From: Leifsonia sp040686855
Lineage (GTDB): Bacteria; Actinomycetota; Actinomycetes; Actinomycetales; Microbacteriaceae
Assembly: GCF_040686855.1 (NCBI RefSeq)
Contig: NZ_JBFBOG010000001.1
Coordinates: 124,001 to 188,000 of the forward strand
Direction: 5' to 3'
DNA: 64,000 bases
Each line of letters opens with the position of its first letter. Position 1 is the stretch's first letter. Positions 1-9,924 of the stretch are shown here, piece by piece. The notes beneath the pieces were generated by a model. It saw only the letters and a program-made list of their open reading frames with translations, ran no database searches and was not told where the DNA came from. A program made the translations under genes and the position numbers.

Positions 1-310
1 CCGCCGCCTTCGCCGCCGTGGCGACGGTGCGTGCCGCCTCCGACTCCTCCTCCTCGAAGTCGCCGCGCGCCCGCATCGAATGGACCAGGTAGTAGACGAC
101 GTCGACGTCGGCCATCGCGCGCTCCACGGCGTCCCGGTCGTGCAGGTCGCCCTCGACGACCTCCACCTCGGACGCCCACGGCACGTCGGTGAGCTTCTGC
201 GGCGAGCGCGCCAGCACCCGGACGGTGTGCCCCCGGGCCAGCAGCCGGGGCACGAGACGGCCGCCGATATAGCCGGTGGCTCCGGTGACGAGGACGCGCG
301 ACGGGTTCAT
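1..310 (-). CDS. NAD(P)-binding Rossmann-fold protein (SDR/atypical epimerase type), 3' part missing
   Basis: Only the first 103 codons are present; the gene runs off the left edge. The start is the ATG whose first base is 310. The N-terminus reads MNPSRVLVTGATGYIGG, with the GATGYIGG dinucleotide-binding loop at residues 10-17, a charged segment at the end of the second strand, and VVYYLVHSM near residue 80. That last motif is common in atypical SDR proteins that carry a C-terminal DUF2867 domain, but the C-terminus is not visible. Substrate unknown; probably a cytosolic NAD(P)H-dependent reductase or epimerase. It is divergent from the small gene at 405, leaving about 94 bases for both promoters. 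Confidence 0.8.
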   Translation of the reverse strand, partial: MNPSRVLVTGATGYIGGRLVPRLLARGHTVRVLARSPQKLTDVPWASEVEVVEGDLHDRDAVERAMADVDVVYYLVHSMRARGDFEEEESEAARTVATAAKAA

Positions 311-404
311 GGGGCAGACGATACGCCGCGTCACCGTCGACGCGGGTGTTCGCCCAGCGAACGTCGAGGCGGGAGCGACGCTCACGTCCTGTAGTTTTTC
401 TCGC

Positions 405-746
405 ATGGGCAAGCTCATCTACGGCGGGACCACCGAGATCGGTTTCGAGGACCGGGTCCTGGCGCACCTGCAGATCGTGATCGGGCTGAAGCTCCGACGC
501 AAGGAGGGATTCTTCTTCTCCTGGCGCGATGAGCAGGGCGTCGGCGACGGTCGCAGCGCGATCTGGGTCGACCCGGCCATCCCCCTGCTGTTCCGCTACA
601 GCGGCGGCCGTCCCCCGCGCATCAACAAGACCTGGCTGGAGCAGCTGACGATGTCCTCCAACAGCGCCCAGGGCCTCCAGCTGACCGAGGAGATCGGCGC
701 GCTCGGCGCCGACGAGGTCGACGCCGACTCCCCTCCTGGCAAGTAG
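405..746 (+). CDS. Small DUF7882-family protein
   Basis: 113 residues starting MGKLIYGGTTEIGFEDRVLA. This matches the short proteins of Microbacteriaceae grouped as DUF7882, sometimes mislabelled 'ATP-dependent DNA ligase' in automatic annotation. Family members begin with a similar M-G-x-L-I-Y-G stretch, which is why ATG 405 is chosen although an open frame extends upstream to 276 and no clear Shine-Dalgarno sequence is visible. Conserved-looking parts are FFFSWRDEQG (about residues 43-52), IWVDPAIPLLFRYSG (about 62-76) and a C-terminal helix with MSSNSAQGLQL. No ligase lysine motif is present. Function unknown; soluble, no signal peptide or membrane segment. It ends just before the hairpin at 762-796. 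Confidence 0.8.
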   Translation: MGKLIYGGTTEIGFEDRVLAHLQIVIGLKLRRKEGFFFSWRDEQGVGDGRSAIWVDPAIPLLFRYSGGRPPRINKTWLEQLTMSSNSAQGLQLTEEIGALGADEVDADSPPGK

Positions 747-761
747 TCACCGACAACAGGA

Positions 762-796
762 AAGACGTCGCCGATCCGTTGGGATGGCGACGTCTT
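762..796. terminator. Bidirectional hairpin terminator
   Basis: Perfect 11-bp inverted repeat: AAGACGTCGCC at 762-772 and its complement at 786-796, with a 13-base loop. It lies between the convergent 3' ends of the DUF7882 gene (stop 746) and the sigma factor gene (stop 816), so it can serve both. Confidence 0.75.
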
Positions 797-815
797 CCCT
801 CTGCTCGCGGGCTGG

Positions 816-1757
<942 letters not shown>

Positions 1758-1864
1758 GGGCAGTCATCGTTGCTGCTCTCAGATCGGGTCTGCCTCAGGA
1801 GCTCTTGTGAAGTCCTTCGGTCGTTAGCAACGATAAGCAATCGCCCCCTGGCACCAACAAGGGG

Positions 1865-1894
1865 TTGACAGTTGCGCTTTGCGTACGCTAGCTG
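1865..1894 (+). promoter_or_regulatory. Candidate promoter of the MFS transporter gene
   Basis: TTGACA at 1865-1870, 18-base spacer, TAGCTG at 1889-1894. The predicted transcript start falls near 1901, the same place as an in-frame GTG, so translation could be leaderless. A TGCGCA-CTG-TGCGCA inverted repeat (1893-1907) overlaps the -10 and start site and could be an operator. Confidence 0.45.
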
Positions 1895-1900
1895 CGCACT

Positions 1901-3451
1901 GTGCGCAAACCGGACGAAAAATCAAGGCTCTGGAGGCTGATCCACAGGCCTCCTACTGTCGCTCGGGTGAGTGCACACACGGAGAGCAAAGCGGCGTCGC
2001 TGAAGACGATCCGCACCACCATCCCGGCCCGCATGGACCGGCTGCCCTGGTCGAAGTTCCACTGGCTGGTCGTCGTGGGCCTCGGCACGGTCTGGATCCT
2101 CGACGGGCTCGAGGTCACCATCGTCGGCGCGATCGGAAGCCGGCTGACCGAGCCGGACAGCGGCCTGGGCCTCACCACCGCCCAGGTCGGTCTCGCCGCC
2201 GCGATCTACGTCGCCGGCGCGTGTACCGGGTCTCTGGTGTTCGGCTATCTCACGGACAGGTTCGGCCGGAAGAAGCTGTTCATCCTCACTCTCGGCCTCT
2301 ACCTGGTGGCGACGGTGCTCACGGCGTTCGCCTTCACGCCGTGGATGTTCTTCGTGTTCCGGTTCTTCACCGGCGCGGGAATCGGCGGCGAGTACGCGGC
2401 CATCAACTCCGCGATCGACGAGCTCATCCCGGCCCGCCGGCGCGGCCTGGTCGACCTCGCCATCAACGGGTCGTACTGGCTCGGGACGGCGTTCGGCGCC
2501 ATCCTGACCGTGTTCCTGCTGAACACCGCGATCTTCCCGCCGAACATCGGCTGGCGCATCGCATTCGGCCTGGGCGCGGTCCTCGGCCTCGTCATTCTCC
2601 TGGTGCGTCGCAACGTGCCGGAGTCGCCGCGGTGGATGTTCATCCACGGCCGCGACGAGGAAGCCGAGAAGGAGGTCGCCGAGATCGAGGAGGGGGTCGA
2701 GAAGGAGACCGGGAAGAGCCTCGACGCGGTACCGGACGACAGGGCGATCGAGATCCACCAGCGCCGCTCCACGAGCTTCGGCGAGATCATCCGCGTCGCG
2801 CTGTTCCAGTACCCCAAGCGCTTCGTGCTCGGGCTGTCGCTCTTCATCGGCCAGGCGTTCCTGTACAACGCCGTGTTCTTCACCTACTCGCTGGTGCTGA
2901 CGAAGCTGCTCCACGTGCCGGACGATGTGGCGCCATGGGCGCTGGTCCCGATCGCGATCGGCAACTTCCTCGGTCCGTTCCTCCTGGGGCACCTGTTCGA
3001 CACGGTGGGACGCAAGTTCATGATCACGCTGTCGTACGTCGGCAGCGGCGTGCTGCTCGTCGGCACGGCCATCCTGTTCGACATGGGCGCGCTCGACGCG
3101 TTCTGGCTGACGGTGTGCTGGATGGTGGTCTTCTTCTTCGCGTCGGCGGGCGCGAGCGCCGCCTACCTGACCGTGAGCGAGATCTTCCCGATGGAGACGC
3201 GAGCCATGGCGATCGCGTTCTTCTACGCGGTCGGCACCGGCATCGGCGGCATCATCGGCCCGATCCTCTTCGGCAACCTGATCGAGGGCGGGATCCACTC
3301 GGTGGCCATCGGCTACTACATCGGCGCGGGGCTGATGATCGCCGCCGGACTCGTGGAGCTGTTCCTCGGCGTGAACGCGGAGGGGAAGTCCCTGGAGGAC
3401 ATCGCCGCCCCGCTCTCCGCGTCGACGCCCAAGCAATCCGCCTCGCGCTGA
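1901..3451 (+). CDS. MFS transporter, sugar-porter-like
   Basis: 516 residues from GTG 1901; a GTG at 1967 would give a 494-residue protein and neither has a strong Shine-Dalgarno sequence. The hydrophobic core begins near residue 53 (FHWLVVVGLGTVWILDGLEV), and about 12 membrane segments follow in two bundles separated by a charged loop of about 65 residues (near 240-310). The loop after the second segment has the MFS signature GYLTDRFGRKK. GAGIGGEYAAINSAIDELIP and RRRGLVDLAINGSYWLGT resemble the SP/AAHS branch that imports sugars or organic acids with protons. The last segment is followed by a short cytoplasmic tail. Inner membrane; substrate not predictable. Its 3' end faces the hairpin disrupted by the assembly scar. 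Confidence 0.85.
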   Translation: MRKPDEKSRLWRLIHRPPTVARVSAHTESKAASLKTIRTTIPARMDRLPWSKFHWLVVVGLGTVWILDGLEVTIVGAIGSRLTEPDSGLGLTTAQVGLAAAIYVAGACTGSLVFGYLTDRFGRKKLFILTLGLYLVATVLTAFAFTPWMFFVFRFFTGAGIGGEYAAINSAIDELIPARRRGLVDLAINGSYWLGTAFGAILTVFLLNTAIFPPNIGWRIAFGLGAVLGLVILLVRRNVPESPRWMFIHGRDEEAEKEVAEIEEGVEKETGKSLDAVPDDRAIEIHQRRSTSFGEIIRVALFQYPKRFVLGLSLFIGQAFLYNAVFFTYSLVLTKLLHVPDDVAPWALVPIAIGNFLGPFLLGHLFDTVGRKFMITLSYVGSGVLLVGTAILFDMGALDAFWLTVCWMVVFFFASAGASAAYLTVSEIFPMETRAMAIAFFYAVGTGIGGIIGPILFGNLIEGGIHSVAIGYYIGAGLMIAAGLVELFLGVNAEGKSLEDIAAPLSASTPKQSASR

Positions 3452-3463
3452 CGCCGAGCACTC

Positions 3464-3642
<179 letters not shown>

Positions 3643-3645
3643 GGG

Positions 3646-4626
3646 CTACTCGGGCGCGCGCGGGCCCGCGTCGAGGAGGTCGAGGAGGGCGGCCTCCGGG
3701 ACGCGGGAGGTGTCGATCACCTCGCCGTTGCGGTAGCGGTCGAAGATGCGCGGGTCGATGTAGCTGTTGCGGGCGATCGTCGGCGTGTTGCCGAGGGCGG
3801 AGGCCGCCTCGTTGACGGCGGCGCTGATCCGCTTCTTGCGCTGCGAGTCCGAGCCCGCCAGCCCGAGGTCGGCCAGCGCCGTCGCCGCGACGATCGTGCC
3901 CTTCAGCGTCCGGAAGTCCTTCGCCGTGAACTCGCCGCGCGTCTGCCGCCGGATGTACTCGTTGAGCGACGCCGGGCGGATGGTGTGCCAGGTGCCGTCC
4001 TTCCACGACAGCAGCCGTGACCGCTGGCCGCGGAGCGCCTGGATCTGGCGCAGCAGCTCCGCCAGGTCCTCGTCGCTGATCGTGCTCGTCCACTTCTGCG
4101 CCGACTTCGCCGGGAAGGTCAACGTGATGTCGTCGCCGTCGATGCTGGCGTGCCGGCACAGCAGCGTGGTGAGGCCGCGGCTCCCGTTGGCGTGCAGGTA
4201 CTCCTCGCTGCCGATCCGGACGCTGCCGAGGTCGATGATACGGAAGGCGGCGGCCAGGATGCGGTCCCGCCCGAAGCCCTCCTCGCGCAGGTCCATGGTC
4301 ACCTTCCGGCGGGCCGAGGGCAGGGTCTCGGCGAGCTGGGCCGCCCGCTCGAACTTCAGACGGTCCTGATGCAGGCGCCACGAGTCGTGGTACCGGTACT
4401 GGCGGCGCCCGGCCTGATCGGTGCCGACGGCCTGGATGTGGCCGCGCGCGTCCGGGGAGATCCACACGTCCTCCCACGCGGGCGGGAGCACGAGGGACCG
4501 GATGCGCTCCAGCTCGTGCTCGTCGACGATGCGGTTGCCCGCTTCGTCCTCGTAGACCGGTCCCTTGTCGGTCATCCTCCGGTGATAGCCAGGGCCGGAC
4601 GGGTTGCTGCGCTTCAGCCGCGTCAC
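3646..4626 (-). CDS. DNA topoisomerase IB (poxvirus-like type)
   Basis: 326 residues from GTG 4626, about the usual size for bacterial TopIB. The start is set by the family N-terminus TRLKRSNPSGPGYHRR and by the GTGA overlap with the ku stop. Visible motifs: RIRSLVLPPAWEDVWISPD, HIQAVGTDQAGRRQYRYHD, RIGSEEYLHANGSRGLTTLL, FTAKDFRTLKGT, and near the C-terminus ARNSYIDPRI, whose Tyr is the expected nucleophile that forms the 3'-phosphotyrosyl bond. The enzyme relaxes supercoils by single-strand nicking and rejoining without ATP. Translational coupling to ku suggests co-production with the end-joining proteins; a role in that pathway is inference. Confidence 0.92.
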   Translation of the reverse strand: MTRLKRSNPSGPGYHRRMTDKGPVYEDEAGNRIVDEHELERIRSLVLPPAWEDVWISPDARGHIQAVGTDQAGRRQYRYHDSWRLHQDRLKFERAAQLAETLPSARRKVTMDLREEGFGRDRILAAAFRIIDLGSVRIGSEEYLHANGSRGLTTLLCRHASIDGDDITLTFPAKSAQKWTSTISDEDLAELLRQIQALRGQRSRLLSWKDGTWHTIRPASLNEYIRRQTRGEFTAKDFRTLKGTIVAATALADLGLAGSDSQRKKRISAAVNEAASALGNTPTIARNSYIDPRIFDRYRNGEVIDTSRVPEAALLDLLDAGPRAPE

Positions 4627-5519
4627 GCGGGCTTCTTCGCAGACTTCTTGGCCGGTGCCTTCTTCGAGGGAGCCTTCTTGGCGGGAGCCTTCTTCGCCGT
4701 GGAGGCGGACGACCCCGAGGACGACTTGGTCGACCGGCTGCGCTCGACACTGCGCTGCAGGGCCTCCATCAGGTCGATGACCTCGCCGCCGCCCTTCTTC
4801 TCGGACTCCTCCTCGCCGAAGGTCGCGGCGGTGTCGACGCTGTCGCCCTCCTCCAGCTTGGCGTCGATGAGCTTCCGCAGCTCCACCTGGTACTCGTCGC
4901 TGAACTTCTCCGGCTCGAAGTCGCCGGCGAAGCTCTCCATGAGCGCGCTGGAGAGCTGCAGCTCGCGGTCGGTGACCCGCGGCTCCTGGTCGAGCGACGG
5001 GAAGTCCGCTGCGCGGATCTCGTCGTGCCAGAGCAGCGTCTGCAGCACGAGGACCTTGCCGCGCACGCGCAGCGCGGCGAGGCGCGTCTTCTGGCGGAGG
5101 GCGAACTCCACGATCGCGGTGCGCTCCTCGTCCTCGAGCGTCTTGCGCAGCAGCGCGTACGCCTTGAGCGACTTGGAGTCGGGCTCCAGGTAGTAGCTGC
5201 GGTCGAACATGAGCGGGTCGAGCTGGTCGTTGGGGACGAACTCGACGACGTCGATCTCGCGGCTGCGCTCGGAGGGCAGGGACGCGATGTCCTCGGGCGT
5301 GAGGATGACGGTCCGTTCGCCGTCGTCGTACGCCTTCGCGATGTGCTCGTACGGGATCACCTTGCCGTCGATCTCGCAGCGTCGCTGGTAGCGGATCCGT
5401 CCGCCGTCCTCGTCGTGCACCTGGTGCAGCGGGACGTCGTGATCCTCGGTTGCGCTGTACACCTTCACCGGGACGTTCACGAGTCCGAAGGTGATGGCGC
5501 CCGTCCAAATGGCCCTCAT
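4623..5519 (-). CDS. ku: Non-homologous end-joining protein Ku
   Basis: 298 residues starting MRAIWTGAITFGLVNVPVKV, the hallmark N-terminus of bacterial Ku. The body keeps the homodimeric beta-barrel ring that threads onto DNA ends. The C-terminal 25 or so residues are a lysine/alanine-rich tail (KKAPAKKAPSKKAPAKK), a type of extension known to help DNA binding and ligase recruitment in other bacteria. Ku binds double-strand breaks and recruits LigD, whose gene diverges from it 77 bases away. The stop overlaps the start of the topoisomerase IB gene (GTGA). Confidence 0.96.
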   Translation of the reverse strand: MRAIWTGAITFGLVNVPVKVYSATEDHDVPLHQVHDEDGGRIRYQRRCEIDGKVIPYEHIAKAYDDGERTVILTPEDIASLPSERSREIDVVEFVPNDQLDPLMFDRSYYLEPDSKSLKAYALLRKTLEDEERTAIVEFALRQKTRLAALRVRGKVLVLQTLLWHDEIRAADFPSLDQEPRVTDRELQLSSALMESFAGDFEPEKFSDEYQVELRKLIDAKLEEGDSVDTAATFGEEESEKKGGGEVIDLMEALQRSVERSRSTKSSSGSSASTAKKAPAKKAPSKKAPAKKSAKKPA

Positions 5520-5596
5520 GTGCCCATCGTGTCCGGGGATCAGCGCATTTTCAAGCAGTGATCAGGGAATGCACCGGTACGGCGTACGGTGTGCCT

Positions 5597-8014
5597 ATGG
5601 CCGCGCCGGACACCGAGGTCGTCGACATCGACGGCCACCGCCTCAAGCTGACCAACCTCGACAAGGTGATGTATCCCGCCACCGGAACCACGAAGGCGGA
5701 CGTCTTCGGCTACTACAGCGCGGTCGCGGAGGCGATGATCCCCCACGTCCGCGACCGCATCGCCACGCGCAAGCGCTGGGTGCACGGCGTCGGGACCCCG
5801 GAGGACCCGGGGCAGGTGTTCTTCCAGAAGGATCTCGACGAGCGCTCGACGCCCGACTGGGTGCGCGAGGCGACCATCCAGCACTCCTCCGGACCAAAGA
5901 CGTATCCGCTCGTGAACGACCGGGCCACGCTCATCTGGCTCGCGCAGATCGCGTCGCTCGAGATCCACGTGCCGCAGTGGCGGGTGGGTCGGGACGGCGA
6001 GCGCGGCAACCCGGACCGGCTCGTGCTCGACCTCGACCCCGGAGAGGGCGTCACCCTCGCCGATTGCGCGGAGGTCGCCCGGATGGCGCGCACCATCCTC
6101 ACCGACATGGGACTGGAGCCGTTCCCGGTGACCTCCGGGTCGAAGGGCATCCACCTGTACGCCGCGCTGGACGGGTCGCAGACCAGCGACCAGGTCTCGG
6201 CGGTCGCGCACGAACTGGCGCGGGTGCTGGAGTCCGACCATCCGGACCTCGTGGTCAGCGACATGAAGAAGTCGCTGCGGGCCGGCAAGGTGCTGGTCGA
6301 CTGGAGCCAGAACAACGGGTCGAAGACGACCATCGCGCCGTACTCCCTGCGCGGTCGGTTCGAGCCGACGGTGGCGGCGCCGCGGACGTGGCGCGAGCTC
6401 GCGTCCAAGGACCTCCGGCACCTCGACTACCGCGAGGTGATGCAGCGGGTGCAGCGCCGTGGCGATCTGCTGGCGGACCTGGATGCCGCGCACTCCGGAG
6501 CGCGGGCGACGGAGCCGGACCGGCTGTCGACGTACCGCTCGATGCGCGACGCCGCGAAGACGCCGGAACCGGTGCCCGCCGACCGGCCGGAGGCGCGCGA
6601 GGGGCGCTCGTTCGTCATCCAGGAGCACCACGCGCGTCGGCTGCACTGGGACTTCCGGCTGGAGAACGACGGCGTGCTGGTCAGCTGGGCGCTACCGAAA
6701 GGCACACCGACCGACCCGAAGCAGAACCACCTCGCGGTGCACACCGAGGACCATCCGCTCGAGTACGGGGGCTTCGCCGGCGACATCCCGCACGGCGAGT
6801 ACGGCGCAGGGCACGTCGACATCTGGGACCACGGCGACTACGAGCTGGAGAAGTGGCGCGACGACGAGGTGATCGCGACGCTGCACGGCCAGCCGGACGG
6901 GGGCCTCGGCGGGGTGCCGCAGAAGTTCGCGCTGATCCGGACGAAGCAGGGCGGGGACGAGAAGAACTGGCTGATCCACCGGATGAAGCTGGACGGCGAG
7001 GAGGAGCACACGCCCCGGACACCGCGCGAGCCCGGGCCGCCGATCACCGGGACCCCGGTCTCCCCCATGCTCGCGACCCTCGGCTCGGCGGCGGACATCT
7101 CGGACGAGGACGAGTGGGCGTTCGAGATGAAATGGGACGGCATCCGCGCGGTCGCCGAGGTGCGCGACGCGCGCCTCCGGCTGACGACCCGGAACGGCAA
7201 CGACGTCACCGTCACCTACCCGGATCTCGCCGGGGTGGTCGACCTCGCCGGCGACCACGACCTCGTCCTCGACGGCGAGATCGTGACCCTCAACCCGCAG
7301 GGCCGGCCCGACTTCGGGCTGCTGCAGACGCGGATGGGACTGACCCGGCCCGCCGACGTGCAGTCCGCGCTGAAGCGCGCGCCCGCCCACTACATGGTGT
7401 TCGACGTGCTGGAGGTCGACGGGACGAAGCACACGCGCGACCCGTACGACGAGCGGCGGTCGCTGCTGTCCGACGTGCTCCGGCCCGGGCGCGGCGACGT
7501 CGTCCAGGTGCCGCCGGCGTTCGACGGCGACCTGGCGCACGCGGTCGCGTCCAGCAAGGAGCTCGGCCTCGAAGGCGTGATGGCGAAGCGGCGCGACAGC
7601 ACCTACGCGACAGGGCGCCGCTCGCGCTCCTGGATCAAGATCAAGCACCACCTCACCCAGGAGGTCGTCATCGCCGGGTGGACGCCCGGCAACGGCCGCC
7701 GCGCGAACACCATCGGTGCGCTCCTCCTCGGCATCCCGGACGGTGACAGGCTGCAGTACGTGGGCAAGGTCGGCACCGGCTTCAGCGACCGAGCGCTCGA
7801 CGACCTGAGCGCGAAGCTCGCGAAGCTGGAGCGGAAGACCCGGACGATGGAGGGCGTCCCGTCAGCGGATGCGCGCGGCGCGCACTGGGTGCGACCGGAC
7901 CTCGTCGGCGAGGTCGAGTTCGCCGAGTGGACGGGACCGGGGAGGCTGCGACAGCCGTCCTGGCGGGGGCTGCGGCCCGACAAGCGCCCCGACCAGGTGG
8001 TGCGCGAGTCCTGA
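5597..8014 (+). CDS. ligD: Multifunctional DNA ligase D (polymerase - phosphoesterase - ligase)
   Basis: 805 residues from ATG 5597 (MAAPDTEVVDIDGHRLKLTN). Three domains in the mycobacterial order: an archaeo-eukaryotic primase-type polymerase (about 10-290) with the metal-binding DLDPGEG near 144; a 3'-phosphoesterase (about 330-470) with RSFVIQEHHARRLHWDFR and HPLEYGGFAGDIPHGEYGAG; and an ATP-dependent ligase (about 505-800) with EMKWDGIR, where Lys512 is the expected adenylated residue, and a C-terminal OB fold ending in the PSWRGLRPDK region. It fills, trims and seals ends held by Ku. All three active sites look intact. The 77-base gap to ku must hold both divergent promoters. Confidence 0.97.
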   Translation: MAAPDTEVVDIDGHRLKLTNLDKVMYPATGTTKADVFGYYSAVAEAMIPHVRDRIATRKRWVHGVGTPEDPGQVFFQKDLDERSTPDWVREATIQHSSGPKTYPLVNDRATLIWLAQIASLEIHVPQWRVGRDGERGNPDRLVLDLDPGEGVTLADCAEVARMARTILTDMGLEPFPVTSGSKGIHLYAALDGSQTSDQVSAVAHELARVLESDHPDLVVSDMKKSLRAGKVLVDWSQNNGSKTTIAPYSLRGRFEPTVAAPRTWRELASKDLRHLDYREVMQRVQRRGDLLADLDAAHSGARATEPDRLSTYRSMRDAAKTPEPVPADRPEAREGRSFVIQEHHARRLHWDFRLENDGVLVSWALPKGTPTDPKQNHLAVHTEDHPLEYGGFAGDIPHGEYGAGHVDIWDHGDYELEKWRDDEVIATLHGQPDGGLGGVPQKFALIRTKQGGDEKNWLIHRMKLDGEEEHTPRTPREPGPPITGTPVSPMLATLGSAADISDEDEWAFEMKWDGIRAVAEVRDARLRLTTRNGNDVTVTYPDLAGVVDLAGDHDLVLDGEIVTLNPQGRPDFGLLQTRMGLTRPADVQSALKRAPAHYMVFDVLEVDGTKHTRDPYDERRSLLSDVLRPGRGDVVQVPPAFDGDLAHAVASSKELGLEGVMAKRRDSTYATGRRSRSWIKIKHHLTQEVVIAGWTPGNGRRANTIGALLLGIPDGDRLQYVGKVGTGFSDRALDDLSAKLAKLERKTRTMEGVPSADARGAHWVRPDLVGEVEFAEWTGPGRLRQPSWRGLRPDKRPDQVVRES

Positions 8015-8021
8015 CGCCCGC

Positions 8022-9350
8022 CTACGGCGTGGGCGCGAGCGCGTCGTAGCGGCGGAACGAGCCCTGGATGCGCACGATCGTCGCGACGAGCACCACGATC
8101 AGCAGACCGCCGAGCAGCGGCGGGAACCACAGCGCGCCGGTCAGGGCCAGCACGCCGATGTACAGATCGCCGAGGCGGGGGCCGCCGGTCACCACGACCG
8201 TGAAGACGCCCTGCAACCGGCCGCGCATCACATCGGGCGCCGAGGCCTGGAGGATCGTCATGCGGAAGATCGAGCTCACGTTGTCGGCCGCGCCGGAGGC
8301 CGCGAGCAGCAGTGTGGCGACCAGCAGCGCCGGGAGGTTGGCCTGGGCGAGCGAGGCGCCGCCTCCCGCGGTCCCCGTGAACGCGACGACCGCGAGCACG
8401 AGGCCGAACCCGAGGATGCTCGCGCCGTACACGATGATCGCCCGCTCCACCGCGCGGCCCTGCCAGCGGACGCTGCCCAGGCGCCCCGAGAACACGCTCG
8501 ACGCGAGCGTGCCGACCGCGCCCGCCGCGGTGAGGATGCCCACGGTGATCGGTCCGCCGCCGATGAGGAGCGCGCCGACGGCCGGGAACAGGGCGCGCGG
8601 CTGACCGAACGTCATCGCGATGACGTCGAGGACGAAGGTCATGCTGAGGTTCGGGGCCGTGCGCAGGAACCGCAGCCCCTCGAGCACCGACGCCAGGCCG
8701 GCGCCGGTCCGCTCCCCCTCCGGCACGATCGCCGGCAGCGTGAAGATGCCGAGGAAAGCGGCCGTGAAGAGCACCGCGTCCACGGTGTAGGTCCACGGGA
8801 TGCCCACGGTCGCGACCAGCAGGCCGGCGAGCGCCGGGCCCACCGTGACCATGACGCCCATGGAGATGCCGCCGAGGGCGCTGGCGGCGGGGAGCAGGCT
8901 CGTCGGAAGCAGGCGCGGCGTGATCGCCTGCCGGGTCGCGCCGATCATCACGCCGGCGACCGCGTTGATCGTGGTCAGGATGTAGAGCGGCCAGACCACC
9001 GGGACGCCGGTCCACGCGAGCAGGGCGAGCGCCGCCGTCGACAGCCAGGCCACGATCGCCGTCACCAGCGCGACCTTGCGGCGGTCGAACGCGTCGGCGA
9101 GGACGCCGCCGTACAGCCCGAAGACGATCATCGGGACCAGGGCGAACAGCGCGACGAGCGAGACGGCGAGCGTCGAGTGCGTCAGGTCGAAGATGTGCAG
9201 GCCGACCGCGACGACCGTCATCTGCGTGCCGATGCCGGAGATCGCGCCGCCCAGCCAGAGGCGCGCGAACGCGGGCGACTCGCGCAGCGGCGAGAGGTCG
9301 ACGAAATGGCGCCGCCGTGGATGCTGCTGCGCGGTCTCGCCCGCGGGCAC
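8022..9350 (-). CDS. MFS transporter of the MFS_3 / EntS-like exporter type
   Basis: About 442 residues from GTG 9350; the start is uncertain because no ATG precedes the conserved core (LSPLRESPAFARLWLGGAIS) and the frame stays open far upstream across the next gene. The protein has about 10-12 membrane segments, the loop ADAFDRRKVALVTA after the second segment, and a long periplasmic/cytoplasmic break in the middle. MFS_3 relatives export siderophores, macrolides or other small molecules; the substrate here cannot be read from sequence. It shares strand with the small membrane protein gene upstream (stop 9422) and is probably co-transcribed. The ligD stop is 8 bases away on the other strand. 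Confidence 0.82.
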   Translation of the reverse strand: MPAGETAQQHPRRRHFVDLSPLRESPAFARLWLGGAISGIGTQMTVVAVGLHIFDLTHSTLAVSLVALFALVPMIVFGLYGGVLADAFDRRKVALVTAIVAWLSTAALALLAWTGVPVVWPLYILTTINAVAGVMIGATRQAITPRLLPTSLLPAASALGGISMGVMVTVGPALAGLLVATVGIPWTYTVDAVLFTAAFLGIFTLPAIVPEGERTGAGLASVLEGLRFLRTAPNLSMTFVLDVIAMTFGQPRALFPAVGALLIGGGPITVGILTAAGAVGTLASSVFSGRLGSVRWQGRAVERAIIVYGASILGFGLVLAVVAFTGTAGGGASLAQANLPALLVATLLLAASGAADNVSSIFRMTILQASAPDVMRGRLQGVFTVVVTGGPRLGDLYIGVLALTGALWFPPLLGGLLIVVLVATIVRIQGSFRRYDALAPTP

Positions 9351-9421
9351 ACCGGCGTCGATCGGCGCGGTCGGGTCGACCTGCGCGGCGGGGTCGGCGG
9401 TGCGGTCCGCCGGGTCCCCGC

Positions 9422-9865
9422 TCAGAACCGGGGCTGCTTGCTGAGACGGACCGCGGCGGTGGACACCACCACGCCCCACAGCATGATCACGACGGTGATC
9501 GCCTGGAGCAGCACCTGGAAGAACGGGGTGAAGGGGGTGACCGAGACCCAGAGCCAGAGGATGGCGCCGATCAGCGTGATCACGTAGCTGAAGGTGTGGC
9601 GGGCGTACAGCGCGTTGAGCGAGACGATGGTCGCCGCGACGGTCACCTGGAAGAACGGGAGGAACTGGTCGGCGTTCCCGGTCCACGTGTACACGAGGCT
9701 GATGACGCCGATCACCAGCGATACCAGGACCACAAGCGTGGCGAGGAGGTTGCCGAGCGCGCTCGGGAGGACCGTGCTCAGGCTGCGGACGAGCGTGCCC
9801 TGCTCGTCGGATGCGACGACCTCGCGCTCGTGCTCGTTGGGCTGGGAGATGACGTGCGTGCTCAC
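9422..9865 (-). CDS. Small four-helix membrane protein, function unknown
   Basis: 147 residues from GTG 9865 (VSTHVISQPNEHEREVVASD). An acidic/polar N-terminus of about 45 residues precedes four hydrophobic stretches: LLATLVVLVSLVIGVISLVY, FFQVTVAATIVSLNALYA, YVITLIGAILWLWVSVTPF and FFQVLLQAITVVIMLWGVVV. It ends with a short basic tail (RLSKQPRF). I do not recognise a named family. It is followed on the same strand by the MFS exporter gene, 72 bases or less downstream, so the two may form an operon. An alternative start at 9904 would add 13 residues, but GTG 9865 gives a more natural polar N-terminus. Confidence 0.7.
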   Translation of the reverse strand: MSTHVISQPNEHEREVVASDEQGTLVRSLSTVLPSALGNLLATLVVLVSLVIGVISLVYTWTGNADQFLPFFQVTVAATIVSLNALYARHTFSYVITLIGAILWLWVSVTPFTPFFQVLLQAITVVIMLWGVVVSTAAVRLSKQPRF

Positions 9866-9924
9866 GTCGTCGATCCTACCGCCCGTCGTCCCGGCGCGGA
9901 GCACGGTCGGCGTAGATTGCGGGC

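Noticed and set aside
3646..5508. A single 620-codon minus-strand frame covering topoisomerase IB and the ku region
   Set aside because: The upstream half is the wrong frame of ku and has no recognisable protein. The overlapping GTGA junction explains two separate genes.
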